Origin: Legionella maceachernii
GTDB lineage: Bacteria; Pseudomonadota; Gammaproteobacteria; Legionellales; Legionellaceae
Assembly: GCF_900167045.1 (NCBI RefSeq)
Contig: NZ_FUXJ01000012.1
Coordinates: 1-64,000, forward strand
DNA: 64,000 bases
Direction of reading: 5' to 3'
Both the position numbers and the translations under genes were made by a program. Below are positions 14,961-23,615 of this stretch, piece by piece. Position 1 is the first letter of the stretch. Every line of letters starts with the position of its first letter. The notes beneath the pieces are model-generated. The model saw only the letters and a list, made by a program, of their open reading frames with translations, made no database searches and was not told the DNA's origin.

Positions 14961-16103
14961 ATGGCAGAGCAAATTCCTATAAATCCATCTGTTTTAAAAT
15001 GGGCTAGAGAAAAAGCAGGATATACGCTTGAAGAAGAATGCAAAAAAAACTCTAAGCATGAGGAATGGGAAAATGGGGTAAGTTATCCAACTTATAGCCA
15101 ATTAGAAAAGTTATCTGTACATTATAATCGACCATTAGCAATTTTCTTTTTTCCTTCCCCCCCAGAAGAAAGAGATTTAGAAAAATCCTTTCGCGCTTTA
15201 TCTCAAGAGGATATTTATACACTTTCTCCACATATTCGATATTTATTTAGAAAAGCAACAGCGTTTCAAATTTACCTGAAAGAGCTATTTCAAAGTGAAT
15301 ATGAAAAGCAGAAAGAAAAAGTGAGCTGGCTCAATTTTAAATCAACTAACTCAACGTATGATTTAGCCCAAAAGGTTAGATTTATTTTGGGTGTTACCAT
15401 TGAAGAGCAAGTGAAATGGAAAAACTCAGAACAAGCATTAGAGGAATGGAGAAATGTTTTAGCAGAACATGGAGTCTATGTTTTTAAAGAGGCCTTTAAA
15501 AATAATAAAATATCAGGCTTTTGTATTTATGACCAAATGTTTCCAATTATTTTTCTTAATAGCTCCATGTCCAAAAATAGACAAATTTTCACCCTATTTC
15601 ATGAAATTGCTCACTTAATTTACAAAGAAAATTATCTAGATGTCTTTGCTGGAGAATTCTGGGGTCTTGAATTTTCTGACCCCGCAAATATTGAAGTTAA
15701 ATGTAACTCATTTGCAGCAAACTTTCTTATTCCAAATGATAGTTTTATTACTCAAGTGAAAAACAAGACTTTTACTGATAATGACTTACTAGGGCTTGCT
15801 GAGCATTATAAAGTAAGTAAAGATGTTATTTGGAGAAAATTACTCTCGTTACAATTTATTAATAAAGAAGAATATAAATCTAAAATAAAATCCTGGAAAG
15901 ATGATAATACTGTAAGTAATTCGAAAGAATCTAGCGGCCATTATTATTACACACAATTATCGTATTTAGGGAAAAGTTATTTTTCAAAAATTCTGGAAAA
16001 TTATCATCAAGGAGTAATAAGTATTGAAAAAGCTGCTGACTACGCAAATGTAAAGCCTAAGTCATTTATTTCAATGGAAGAATATTACTTAGCAAAGGTA
16101 TAA
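14961..16103 (+). CDS. XRE/ImmA-IrrE family regulator with metallopeptidase domain
   Basis: About 380 residues. The N-terminus is a small helix-turn-helix (PSVLKWAREKAGYTLEEECK, then GVSYPTYSQLEKLSVHYNRPL). The middle holds the zinc-peptidase motif TLFHEIAHLI with the downstream VKCNSFAANFLIP. Such proteins are antitoxins or regulators that cleave a partner repressor. It ends four bases before a DUF4411 PIN gene, forming a recognised toxin-antitoxin arrangement. The ATG at 14961 follows AGGTACTGTG. It starts about 140 bases after the second tRNA-end repeat. Confidence 0.85.
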   Translation: MAEQIPINPSVLKWAREKAGYTLEEECKKNSKHEEWENGVSYPTYSQLEKLSVHYNRPLAIFFFPSPPEERDLEKSFRALSQEDIYTLSPHIRYLFRKATAFQIYLKELFQSEYEKQKEKVSWLNFKSTNSTYDLAQKVRFILGVTIEEQVKWKNSEQALEEWRNVLAEHGVYVFKEAFKNNKISGFCIYDQMFPIIFLNSSMSKNRQIFTLFHEIAHLIYKENYLDVFAGEFWGLEFSDPANIEVKCNSFAANFLIPNDSFITQVKNKTFTDNDLLGLAEHYKVSKDVIWRKLLSLQFINKEEYKSKIKSWKDDNTVSNSKESSGHYYYTQLSYLGKSYFSKILENYHQGVISIEKAADYANVKPKSFISMEEYYLAKV

Positions 16104-16107
16104 TAAA

Positions 16108-16581
16108 TTGTATATTTTTGATACGTCTTCATTCAGTTTACTTTTTAAATACTACCCTAGTACATTTCCTAGTTTATGGAATAAATTTAACGAATTAATA
16201 AAAAGTCAAACGGTTTCTTCCGTTATCGAAGTATTCAAAGAGCTCCAAGGGATGCATAAAAATGAAGCAGCAATAGCTTGGACGAACAACAATAAAGACA
16301 TTTTTCATAAGCCAACGGGTGAAGAAGCCAATTTTATAATGCAGTTATTTAAAGAAAAAAATGGACACTTTCAAGGAATGATAGAAAAAACCAAACAATT
16401 AAAAGGCGGATTATGTGCAGATCCATTCCTTATCGCAAAAGCAAAAATTAATAACCTTACTGTTATTACTGAAGAAAGAAATAAACCTCATAGCACTAAA
16501 ATTCCAGCTATATGTGAATACTACTCTATTCCTTGTAAAAATTTAGAACAATTCATGATTGAAGAAAATTGGATGTTTTAG
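16108..16581 (+). CDS. DUF4411 PIN-like toxin
   Basis: 157 residues. The opening MYIFDTSSFSLLFKYYPSTF has the first PIN aspartate, and GGLCADPFLIAKAKINNLTVITEE carries later acidic residues. PIN proteins are ribonuclease toxins. It begins with TTG. AAAGG lies nine bases upstream, and this start is the only one that includes the catalytic Asp at residue 5. It is four bases after the ImmA/IrrE-type gene and would be co-translated with it. Confidence 0.8.
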   Translation: MYIFDTSSFSLLFKYYPSTFPSLWNKFNELIKSQTVSSVIEVFKELQGMHKNEAAIAWTNNNKDIFHKPTGEEANFIMQLFKEKNGHFQGMIEKTKQLKGGLCADPFLIAKAKINNLTVITEERNKPHSTKIPAICEYYSIPCKNLEQFMIEENWMF

Positions 16582-16600
16582 CGTAGGGGGGCAGGCCTAG

Positions 16601-16683
16601 TGTATAGCTACGGGTAATGGGGTCGCGCCTTGCCTTTTGCCTTATCTGTTATATTATAAAAAGGCAAGATCCGACCCTATACA
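16601..16683. repeat. Palindromic element (possible REP/MITE remnant)
   Basis: TGTATA and GGGTCG (16601-16625) pair with CGACCC and TATACA (16672-16683). Inside them, CTTGCCTTTT pairs with AAAAGGCAAG. It follows the PIN gene directly and might also end its transcript, but the length and outer arms look more like a transposable palindrome. Confidence 0.5.
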
Positions 16684-16770
16684 ACGTGATAAATCTTTTA
16701 TACATTTATTTCTTCCCTTTTAAACCCACGCTCCCACAATGAGTTACTGTAATACGCTCATTATATAACC

Positions 16771-16866
16771 AGCAAGCGTAGCCCGGATGCAGGCGCAGCC
16801 GTAATCCGGGATATTGGGCTTCGAACATCCCGGATTTCGTTTCACTTCATCCGGGCTACGCTTGCT
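16771..16866. repeat. REP-like long palindrome
   Basis: AGCAAGCGTAGCCCGGATG (16771-16789) is the exact reverse complement of 16848-16866. Inner arms ATCCGGGAT and ATCCCGGAT pair as well. The GTAGCCCGGATG core is common in extragenic palindromes of proteobacteria. Its right half forms the 5' end of the next reading frame. Confidence 0.75.
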
Positions 16867-17530
16867 TAGCTCTTTCGCACAGCAAATCTTTGAAAAAATG
16901 TGCGCAGAAAAATGCTCATTGAATGCGATAGTCAGTAGAAAAGAAAAGCATCGACCCGATGCAACCCACTATGTTTTATGCAATTACACCTACTTGCATT
17001 TAGCCATCGAAAAAGGCCAAGAGCAACTAGCAGTCAATCTAATCCACGCAGGTGCTGATATCCATCTTAATGCCACAATTGAAAAAACCAAAGACGGCTT
17101 TATGAGCTTATTTTCCCCCATAAGCTATCAAGAAAAAACAGCGCTTGAAATGGCTGTTGAATACAAGCGCCCACAAGTCATTCGTGTTTTGCAACTCGCT
17201 TTGCTTGATGAATACATTGAGCAACGGGAACAAGAGGAGGAATACCTAAGCCAGTTTAAGCTTTTTGGCTGCCTTATCCTAGCCTTAGGCTGTATTTCCT
17301 TATTTGGGATTATCTTAGGGCTTGGCTACAGTAAGACGACTAAATTAGAAAAGGCCCGTGAATTTCGTGAGATGCTCCTGAACGATGATGTCGATGAAGC
17401 GTCTTTTAAGAGAATTCACCAGGACGCTCTTGCAGAGGGTCGATTAGGCGAAATAGTGAAGCTATCTACGCATTACCTTAATGATAATGTCCCAATACCA
17501 CAGTCTCATTTTTCACCTTCGACATTTTAA
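16814..17530 (+). pseudogene. Ankyrin-repeat membrane protein, 5' end replaced by the palindrome
   Basis: From about residue 55 the frame encodes one or two ankyrin repeats (TYLHLAIEKGQEQLAVNLIHAG, then KTALEMAVEYKRPQVIRVLQ). A membrane segment (LFGCLILALGCISLFGIILGLG) and a charged tail follow. The first 18 or so codons are just the REP-like palindrome read in frame, and the first internal ATG (16898) has no ribosome-binding site. The gene therefore looks truncated at its 5' end. Ankyrin proteins with membrane segments are common among Legionella effectors; that role is inference. Confidence 0.55.
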
Positions 17531-17548
17531 TTGTTTTAATCAGGTTTG

Positions 17549-17686
17549 TTAGATTACAAGGGGTTAGAAAAATGTTTTGAAAAACTTCCCACTGATTTAC
17601 AACATTTACTGAAAAAATCTGAGGGTAAAACAGAAGTTGATTTATCCAATTATAGCTTCCAGTGGTTATCGAATGGCGGCACGTAA
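17549..17686 (+). pseudogene. Fragment of an unidentified gene
   Basis: Forty-five codons read without a start: LDYKGLEKCFEKLPTDLQ, continuing to YSFQWLSNGGT and TAA. The composition is protein-like, but there is no ATG or ribosome-binding site. It is probably a leftover 3' end. The rest of 17531-17876 shows nothing else apart from the promoter region of the next gene. Confidence 0.35.
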
Positions 17687-17876
17687 ACGTCGTTCAAAAG
17701 TATGTTTTAAATCATGCACCCGTATATGGGCAAGCCTGATTGTGTGCGTTTGCGCTATGCATATTACGACTCCCTCTAATACGAACTTGTTAATCTAATT
17801 TACTGATCGATTAATTGTTGACACCTTCTTCATAAAGCCATAGTATTGGCAAAATTATAATCTTTATGGTTATGTT

Positions 17877-19694
17877 ATGGCTAAAAATACCCTCTACAAT
17901 TTTCTCGATCTGTGTGTTTATAAAAACAAAAAACTTCACATGGGTAATAATGTTTATCTGATAAAAACACAGGACAAGACCAATTCTCCTTATTTCCGCT
18001 TTGATTTACCCATCGAAAAGCACATTGCTTTTAGTCTAAATGATCGGGAATTAACTATTTCCAAACATCATATTAGTATTTATCAGGACGAAAACTCGGA
18101 AAACCCCTCGCTAAGTCAATTTCATTATTCTGCCTATTTCCTGGATCAAAATAACCAAGAGTACGTATTACATGTATTTTTTAACGATCATAACCAGTTA
18201 ACTCAGTTACCCGTACTTTCCTTAATAACTGGGGATGATAAAAAAATTAATTTAGAAGTCGATGAGTATTTATCCGACCAATTTATTACTTTAGCCAGGG
18301 AAAAAGTTGATCCAATTATTGCTGAAGTCCAGCGAAGAAAGAGTGAAAAAATTAGACAATTACAAATTCAATACGAGAAAGATGAGCAGCAAGCATCAGA
18401 ATTATCAAAGGATTTAAGAAGCAATAGACCGGAGTATGAGGTTGTGGTTCAACGGATGATAAAAACGCTAAACGATTTAAATCAATTATTCAAACATGAT
18501 TCTTACAATAAGATTGCTAAATGGCTTAGGTTACTGATTAAACCCCAGCTACCCCCGATTAAGCAGACAGAAAAACAAGCCACTAAAACAAATTTTAAAA
18601 AACCGGAATTACCAGAAGAAAACACTAAATCACCGTCGCGATCCGAGAAAAAACCGTTTAAATCCAGTAGCAAAAAATCCTCTTCCGATTCCAATATTGA
18701 AGCCATTTTAAGAAAATCGATTGAAAAATTTAATATTCTAGAAAAAGATAATACAAGAGCGGTTAGTGAAATTAGCGACCTATGTACTGAAGTCAATTCA
18801 CTTTTACTCTTAAGTGAGAGCGGTACAGAGCTTCCTAAAGGCTTTATTACTAAAGTTAATAATTTACAATTGCAAATCAACCGTAGAGGTACGGCGTTAC
18901 TATATAGTCTAATAGAACACAGAAACTTTGAATTAGCAAAAACACTTACTCCTTTCCATTATAATTTGGATGAGAAATTGCTGATTCAGGCTCTAGAACA
19001 AGCGGATGAGCACTTACTGGAATTTTTATTGTCTTGCGGAGAATATACTCTCGATAATCAACCCCTAAGAATAGAGGGGCAAACTTATAAATCGGCAGTG
19101 CACTACTGTTTTAATACCTGTCAAAAACAATCAATGGCGCCTTGCTTATCTACTTTGATTCGCCATGGGGCTTCCCTTCTGGGGAAAGGAGCAAATGGGT
19201 TACCGCTAGCTCATACTCTTCTATCAACGCCCAACCATCCATTACTCCCAGCCTTAGAAGCGAATAAACCTTCAACATTGCAATCCAGATATTTTTATGT
19301 CCAGTTAGCCAATTTAATACAAAATTTTCTAATGGCAGGTGGAATGGATGACCAAAGAAGGAAAATGCTGACGAAAGCTATGGAATCATATCGTGAGACT
19401 GCAGGCTCATTCCTTTTATCACGAGATCTTGATAAAGGACGAGGAAACAAATTGCGTCAAACTGTTGATCAATTTAAAGAAGAAGCTAAACAAAAATGTT
19501 CTGAAAATGTGATCAATCAGTTAGAACAAGAATTAGATTCGGTCCTTTCCAACGAACTCCGAGGCCATGGAAGTATGAGTCGTATGCGAAGGGCTAATCA
19601 AATCTTTCAAGCAGCCGCAAAGTTCATGCAGGAAGACAAAATTGATACGTGGAATGGCCAGGCAGCAGATTTAAGGAAACTCCTTGGCATGTAA
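17877..19694 (+). CDS. Large coiled-coil protein, putative Dot/Icm effector
   Basis: 605 residues. The N-terminal 150 are beta-rich. Residues 150-215 form a charged coiled coil (EVQRRKSEKIRQLQIQYEKDE). Residues 235-285 are a Ser/Lys/Pro-rich linker. The C-terminal half has ankyrin-like helices (ALLYSLIEHRNFELAKTL, LLIQALEQADEHLLEFLLSCG) and a further helical tail. There is no signal peptide. The layout is typical of Legionella secreted effectors, but I do not recognise the individual protein. The stop is followed at once by an IS481 remnant, so the 3' end may have been altered. Confidence 0.6.
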   Translation: MAKNTLYNFLDLCVYKNKKLHMGNNVYLIKTQDKTNSPYFRFDLPIEKHIAFSLNDRELTISKHHISIYQDENSENPSLSQFHYSAYFLDQNNQEYVLHVFFNDHNQLTQLPVLSLITGDDKKINLEVDEYLSDQFITLAREKVDPIIAEVQRRKSEKIRQLQIQYEKDEQQASELSKDLRSNRPEYEVVVQRMIKTLNDLNQLFKHDSYNKIAKWLRLLIKPQLPPIKQTEKQATKTNFKKPELPEENTKSPSRSEKKPFKSSSKKSSSDSNIEAILRKSIEKFNILEKDNTRAVSEISDLCTEVNSLLLLSESGTELPKGFITKVNNLQLQINRRGTALLYSLIEHRNFELAKTLTPFHYNLDEKLLIQALEQADEHLLEFLLSCGEYTLDNQPLRIEGQTYKSAVHYCFNTCQKQSMAPCLSTLIRHGASLLGKGANGLPLAHTLLSTPNHPLLPALEANKPSTLQSRYFYVQLANLIQNFLMAGGMDDQRRKMLTKAMESYRETAGSFLLSRDLDKGRGNKLRQTVDQFKEEAKQKCSENVINQLEQELDSVLSNELRGHGSMSRMRRANQIFQAAAKFMQEDKIDTWNGQAADLRKLLGM

Positions 19695-19858
19695 TTAAAA
19701 ACTTTGATGATATTGAGGAGCTACCAAAAGATCTGGACCAATGGCTTCACTATTATAATAATGAACGCACACATCAAGGAAAAATTTATAAACTAAATTG
19801 ACCTGACAGACACTTCTTGAAAAACCGGCAACTGTCAGATCAAGTTGGAACTACTACA
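19695..19858 (+). pseudogene. IS481-family transposase 3' remnant with terminal repeat
   Basis: From 19695 the frame reads ELPKDLDQWLHYYNNERTHQ, then GK and a stop. This is the C-terminal end of the integrase-core transposases of IS481/IS3 type. Only about 35 codons remain. A terminal inverted repeat follows at 19833-19858. The rest of the transposase is absent, so the element is dead. Confidence 0.65.
19833..19858 (-). repeat. IS481-type terminal inverted repeat, right copy
   Basis: TGTCAGATCAAGTTGGAACT and the six bases after it form the outward end of the IS remnant. It pairs in inverted orientation with 13137-13162. No target duplication was obvious beside either copy. Confidence 0.75.
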
Positions 19859-20148
19859 ATTTAATCTATAATCTTTGCTTTGTTATATTAACCAAAAATA
19901 AATTAATTGAGTCAATTAGGCATAGAATTTTCGACGGTACAAATAGCACTAGATCAAGGTTAATAGAAGCATTTATTTTGGAGTGATCATATATACTGCC
20001 GATTTCACTCCAAACGATCACCTTTTTTACTCAACTCGATCAAGCTACGTCAATTCGGAGCACAGCCGGATTTTACCCATGGCTTGGGCTTTGTCGAGGC
20101 ATTTCTTTTTTCAACTACTCACTTAAAATTCACAACTCAAACCAAATG

Positions 20149-21309
20149 CTAATCGGGCCAATGCCAGGAAGGAATTTCCAAAATCGATTGACCATGCACT
20201 TTTGTTTGTCCGCATTGTTTATGTAACTCAACTAAATGACACGTCGAATATTTTTTTAAAATATCAATGAGCGAACGTGCATGAGAAACAACCCAAACTT
20301 GTGTTTTTTCTGATGCATGTAAAATCAGTTTAGCTAAAGCAGGTATTAAATCAGGATGTAAACTGGTTTCTGGCTCATTGAGAATCATGAGTTTCGGTGG
20401 TCTTGGAGTTAATAATGCTGCAGTCAATAATAAATAACGTAAAGTTCCATCTGATAATTCTGAACAAGTTAATGGTCGCAATAATCCTTGTTGAGCAAGC
20501 CCTACTGAAAGATATCCGCCGTCTTGCCGAGTAATAATTAATTTTGTCCCTGGAAATGCTTCACTAATCGCTTTATCAAGTGCTTCACTATCACCTATTT
20601 CTTTAATAGTCTGTAGTGATGCAGCTACATCATCTCCATCGTTGCTTAAAACAGGTGTACGAGTACCGATTTGTGTTTTTCGCGCTGGAGCTTCTCTATC
20701 GCAACGAAAATGATCATAAAACCTCCAGTTACAAATAGAGTCTCGCATGTATACAATTTCTGGGGTCTCTTTTATATTGCCAATTTGAGAAAAAAGACTC
20801 TCAAAAACATTTAGATGCTGATCCACGACTTCCCACGTTCGTGAGGAACGGACTTTTACTAAAGAACCAACCCTATCAACAAGCAAATTCGCAGGCCTAA
20901 AACAAGGACCGGTCCAAATACATTCTCGTTTAATTTCTGGATCCAATGAAAATGCTGAGCTCGATGGTGTAGGTAAACCAAGTGAAATAGCATAGCTTAA
21001 TTCTGGCGTTGAAAAACCAAGGCGCATTCGCACTGCTTTTTTACGTACACTACCTTCAATTTCAGCTGTACCCTTTAACATGTTTTTAGAAATTGTCTCG
21101 GGTCCAGCCCAAAGAGTCGAGTTTAATCCTCCTTCCTGAGCTAATGCTTTGATAACTCCACCGGTTGCTGTTTGTGAGAGGAGACGAAGCGCTCGATAAA
21201 TATTGGATTTACCACTTCCATTAGGTCCTGTAATCACGTTAAGTTGACCCAATGGTAATTTTAAATCCAATACGGAACGATAATTGTTTATTGATATTAC
21301 TGAAATCAT
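20149..21309 (-). CDS. AAA family ATPase, RecF/OLD-like
   Basis: 386 residues. It has an ABC-type ATPase head: Walker A GPNGSGKSNIYRAL near residue 28, signature SELSDGTLRYLLL, Walker B LMILNEPETSLHP and H-loop VVSHARS. There is no long coiled coil and no Toprim nuclease domain, so it is shorter than OLD nucleases. Single-gene ATPases of this type occur in DNA repair and in defence islands. No partner nuclease lies next to it. It is transcribed away from the lipid-modification cluster. Confidence 0.75.
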   Translation of the reverse strand: MISVISINNYRSVLDLKLPLGQLNVITGPNGSGKSNIYRALRLLSQTATGGVIKALAQEGGLNSTLWAGPETISKNMLKGTAEIEGSVRKKAVRMRLGFSTPELSYAISLGLPTPSSSAFSLDPEIKRECIWTGPCFRPANLLVDRVGSLVKVRSSRTWEVVDQHLNVFESLFSQIGNIKETPEIVYMRDSICNWRFYDHFRCDREAPARKTQIGTRTPVLSNDGDDVAASLQTIKEIGDSEALDKAISEAFPGTKLIITRQDGGYLSVGLAQQGLLRPLTCSELSDGTLRYLLLTAALLTPRPPKLMILNEPETSLHPDLIPALAKLILHASEKTQVWVVSHARSLIDILKKYSTCHLVELHKQCGQTKVHGQSILEIPSWHWPD

Positions 21310-21547
21310 TCCGTGAGGCTCAATAAGTAAAAATACAAAGAATTACCATACTGCTGATACACCTTATTTCTAAAAAAACAATTATGCTCCGATACTGCCA
21401 CAATGAAAATACCTAATTATCGTAGCGTCTGTCTGAAATTCAGCCCTGTTTCTCTAGTTAAGTACATTATCTTAACGGGGGTGTACAGATCTATTACGTC
21501 ATCCTAATTGCTATTAATTAAATATCCTATTCGAACTTATCCAAGTT

Positions 21548-21575
21548 TTGACTATAATTTTCCAGAAAATATCCT
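21548..21575 (+). promoter_or_regulatory. Possible sigma-70-type promoter of the lipid-modification operon
   Basis: TTGACT (21548-21553) is followed 16 bases later by TATCCT (21570-21575), about 48 bases before the first gene. The -10 is weak. No clear alternative-sigma site was identified by eye. Confidence 0.3.
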
Positions 21576-21622
21576 TTATGCTATGTTTATGACTATCAAT
21601 TAAACCGACAAGGAAATCTTTT

Positions 21623-22861
21623 TTGAAAAAAAAGATAGCAGTCATTGGCTCGGGAATATCGGGACTAACGAGTTCGTATCTCTTAAGCAAAGAGCATGAT
21701 GTTTCATTATTTGAAGCCAACAATTACCTGGGTGGTCACACACATACTTTATCTGTAGAAACAGAAGGTTCGATTTACTCAATCGATACCGGTTTTATCG
21801 TTTTTAACAAAAGAACCTATCCCAATTTTTGTCGATTACTCATTGATTTAAATGTACCAATTCAACCCAGTGAAATGAGTTTTAGCTATCGCTCTGATTA
21901 TCGGAATATTGAGTACAGTGGTCATAGCTTGAATGCACTTTTTTCAGATCGTCGAAATCTATTTAGAATAAGCTTTTACCAATTAATCAAAGACATTCTT
22001 TCATTTAATTGTCACGCTAAAAGATTTTTAGCCCATACTTATGATCTTGAAATAACCATGAATGATTTTATCAATGAGAATACGTATTCGGAGCAATTTA
22101 GAGAATGCTATCTTATTCCAATGATGGCTGCTATCTGGTCTAAGAATAAAAAAGATACCCTGAATTGTTCCGCTTATTTTATATTACAATTTTATAAAAA
22201 TCATGGACTACTTGATATCTTCAATCGACCAAAGTGGTATGTCATTAAGCAGGGTTCAAAAAATTATATCAATCCGATGATTGAAAACTTAAAGGACCGA
22301 GTGTACTTAAATTGCAAAGTCAATCAAATAAAAAGAGAAGCGAATAAAATAAAGCTGATTACTAATTCTCACGAGCAGGTATTTGATGCTGTTATCTGTG
22401 CAACCCACAGCGACCAGGCCTTATCCATGCTTGAACGGCCCACTTCAGAAGAAATTCAGATTTTATCAACCATTAAATATAGCGAAAACGAAGTAGTGCT
22501 TCATAAAGATAGAAATTTGATGCCAAAAAATAAAAACGCTTGGGCAAGTTGGAATTATCTTGATAACCAAAGCACAACGCCAACACTCACTTACTATATG
22601 AATCGATTGCAGTCAATTGATTCCCCCCATGATTTTTTTGTATCCGTTAATTTAATGAATGAAATTGATGAAAATTCAATCATTCAATCATTTAAATACA
22701 GACACCCTTGTTTAAATGTTCCCGCTATAAAAGCTCAAAAGCAACTCAGCTTAATTAATGGAAAGAATAATACGTACTATGTGGGAAGTTATTGGGGTTA
22801 TGGCTTCCATGAAGACGGTGTGAATAGTGCATTAAACACCTGTAAGCTGATAGGAGCCTAA
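21623..22861 (+). CDS. FAD-dependent oxidoreductase (amine-oxidase-like) of the cfa cluster
   Basis: 412 residues. The N-terminus is a dinucleotide-binding fold, KKIAVIGSGISGLTSSYLL, ending the first beta-alpha-beta at LFEANNYLGGHTHT. The C-terminal FAD motif is YYVGSYWGYGFHEDGVNSAL. Proteins of this type stand next to DUF1365 and cyclopropane synthase genes in many proteobacteria and are thought to modify membrane fatty acids. The start is TTG, with AAGGAA eight bases upstream; no ATG fits the conserved N-terminus. The stop touches the ATG of the next gene, so the operon is tightly packed. Confidence 0.85.
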   Translation: MKKKIAVIGSGISGLTSSYLLSKEHDVSLFEANNYLGGHTHTLSVETEGSIYSIDTGFIVFNKRTYPNFCRLLIDLNVPIQPSEMSFSYRSDYRNIEYSGHSLNALFSDRRNLFRISFYQLIKDILSFNCHAKRFLAHTYDLEITMNDFINENTYSEQFRECYLIPMMAAIWSKNKKDTLNCSAYFILQFYKNHGLLDIFNRPKWYVIKQGSKNYINPMIENLKDRVYLNCKVNQIKREANKIKLITNSHEQVFDAVICATHSDQALSMLERPTSEEIQILSTIKYSENEVVLHKDRNLMPKNKNAWASWNYLDNQSTTPTLTYYMNRLQSIDSPHDFFVSVNLMNEIDENSIIQSFKYRHPCLNVPAIKAQKQLSLINGKNNTYYVGSYWGYGFHEDGVNSALNTCKLIGA

Positions 22862-23614
22862 ATGGATCATCTAATTTATAAGGGGCATGTGCGACATCGT
22901 CGTTTTTTTCCAAAAAGGCATCTCTTTTTTTATAAATTATTTATGTTCTGCTTTGATCTCGCTAGTATAGATACTACCTTTAAAGACATTACACAGGTTT
23001 CCATAGAGAAGTTTAACTGGTTTTCATTTAAGCGAAAAAATTATTTAAATAAATCTATTGTCCCTCTTGACGAGTATGCTCGCCAGTTAGTGATGGAAAA
23101 GTATAAAACTTACCCCAAAGGCAAAATCTATCTGTTAACTCAGCTTAGTTGCTTGGGGTACTGCTTTAATCCGATCAGTATTTATTTTATTTTTGATGAG
23201 CTCAATCAAAGTTTAAATTATTTGATTTTGGAAGTGACTAATACGCCCTGGGGAGAGCGCCACAATTATGTTCTTAAGCACTCAGCGAAATCTAAAACAG
23301 ACGTTTATTCTTATCACTTTCAAAAACAATTGCATGTATCCCCTTTCATGTCCATGAATTATACCTATCAACTGAATTTGAAAATAAATAAACAAAAAAT
23401 AGTTGTCCATATCGAAAATTATGCTGAGGGAAAAAAAGATTTTGATGCGACACTAGTATTAAAGGGAGAAAATACTTCCTCAATCAAAAAGGTGTTCTGG
23501 CAACATCCTTTGATAACCTATAAAGTGACCAGTGCAATTTTTTGGCAAGCATTGAAATTATGGATTAAAAATGTTCCTTTCCATCCTCATCCAGGCTCAA
23601 ATAAAAGGAAATAG
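22862..23614 (+). CDS. DUF1365 family protein
   Basis: 250 residues. The opening IYKGHVRHRRFFPKRHLFFYKLF and the middle LSCLGYCFNPISIYFIF, then WGERHNYVL, are DUF1365 blocks. The family almost always lies between an FAD oxidoreductase and a cyclopropane-fatty-acid synthase, as here, and is expected to take part in the same lipid modification; its activity is unknown. It starts at the base after the preceding stop and ends one base before the cfa start. Confidence 0.85.
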   Translation: MDHLIYKGHVRHRRFFPKRHLFFYKLFMFCFDLASIDTTFKDITQVSIEKFNWFSFKRKNYLNKSIVPLDEYARQLVMEKYKTYPKGKIYLLTQLSCLGYCFNPISIYFIFDELNQSLNYLILEVTNTPWGERHNYVLKHSAKSKTDVYSYHFQKQLHVSPFMSMNYTYQLNLKINKQKIVVHIENYAEGKKDFDATLVLKGENTSSIKKVFWQHPLITYKVTSAIFWQALKLWIKNVPFHPHPGSNKRK

Positions 23615-23615
23615 A

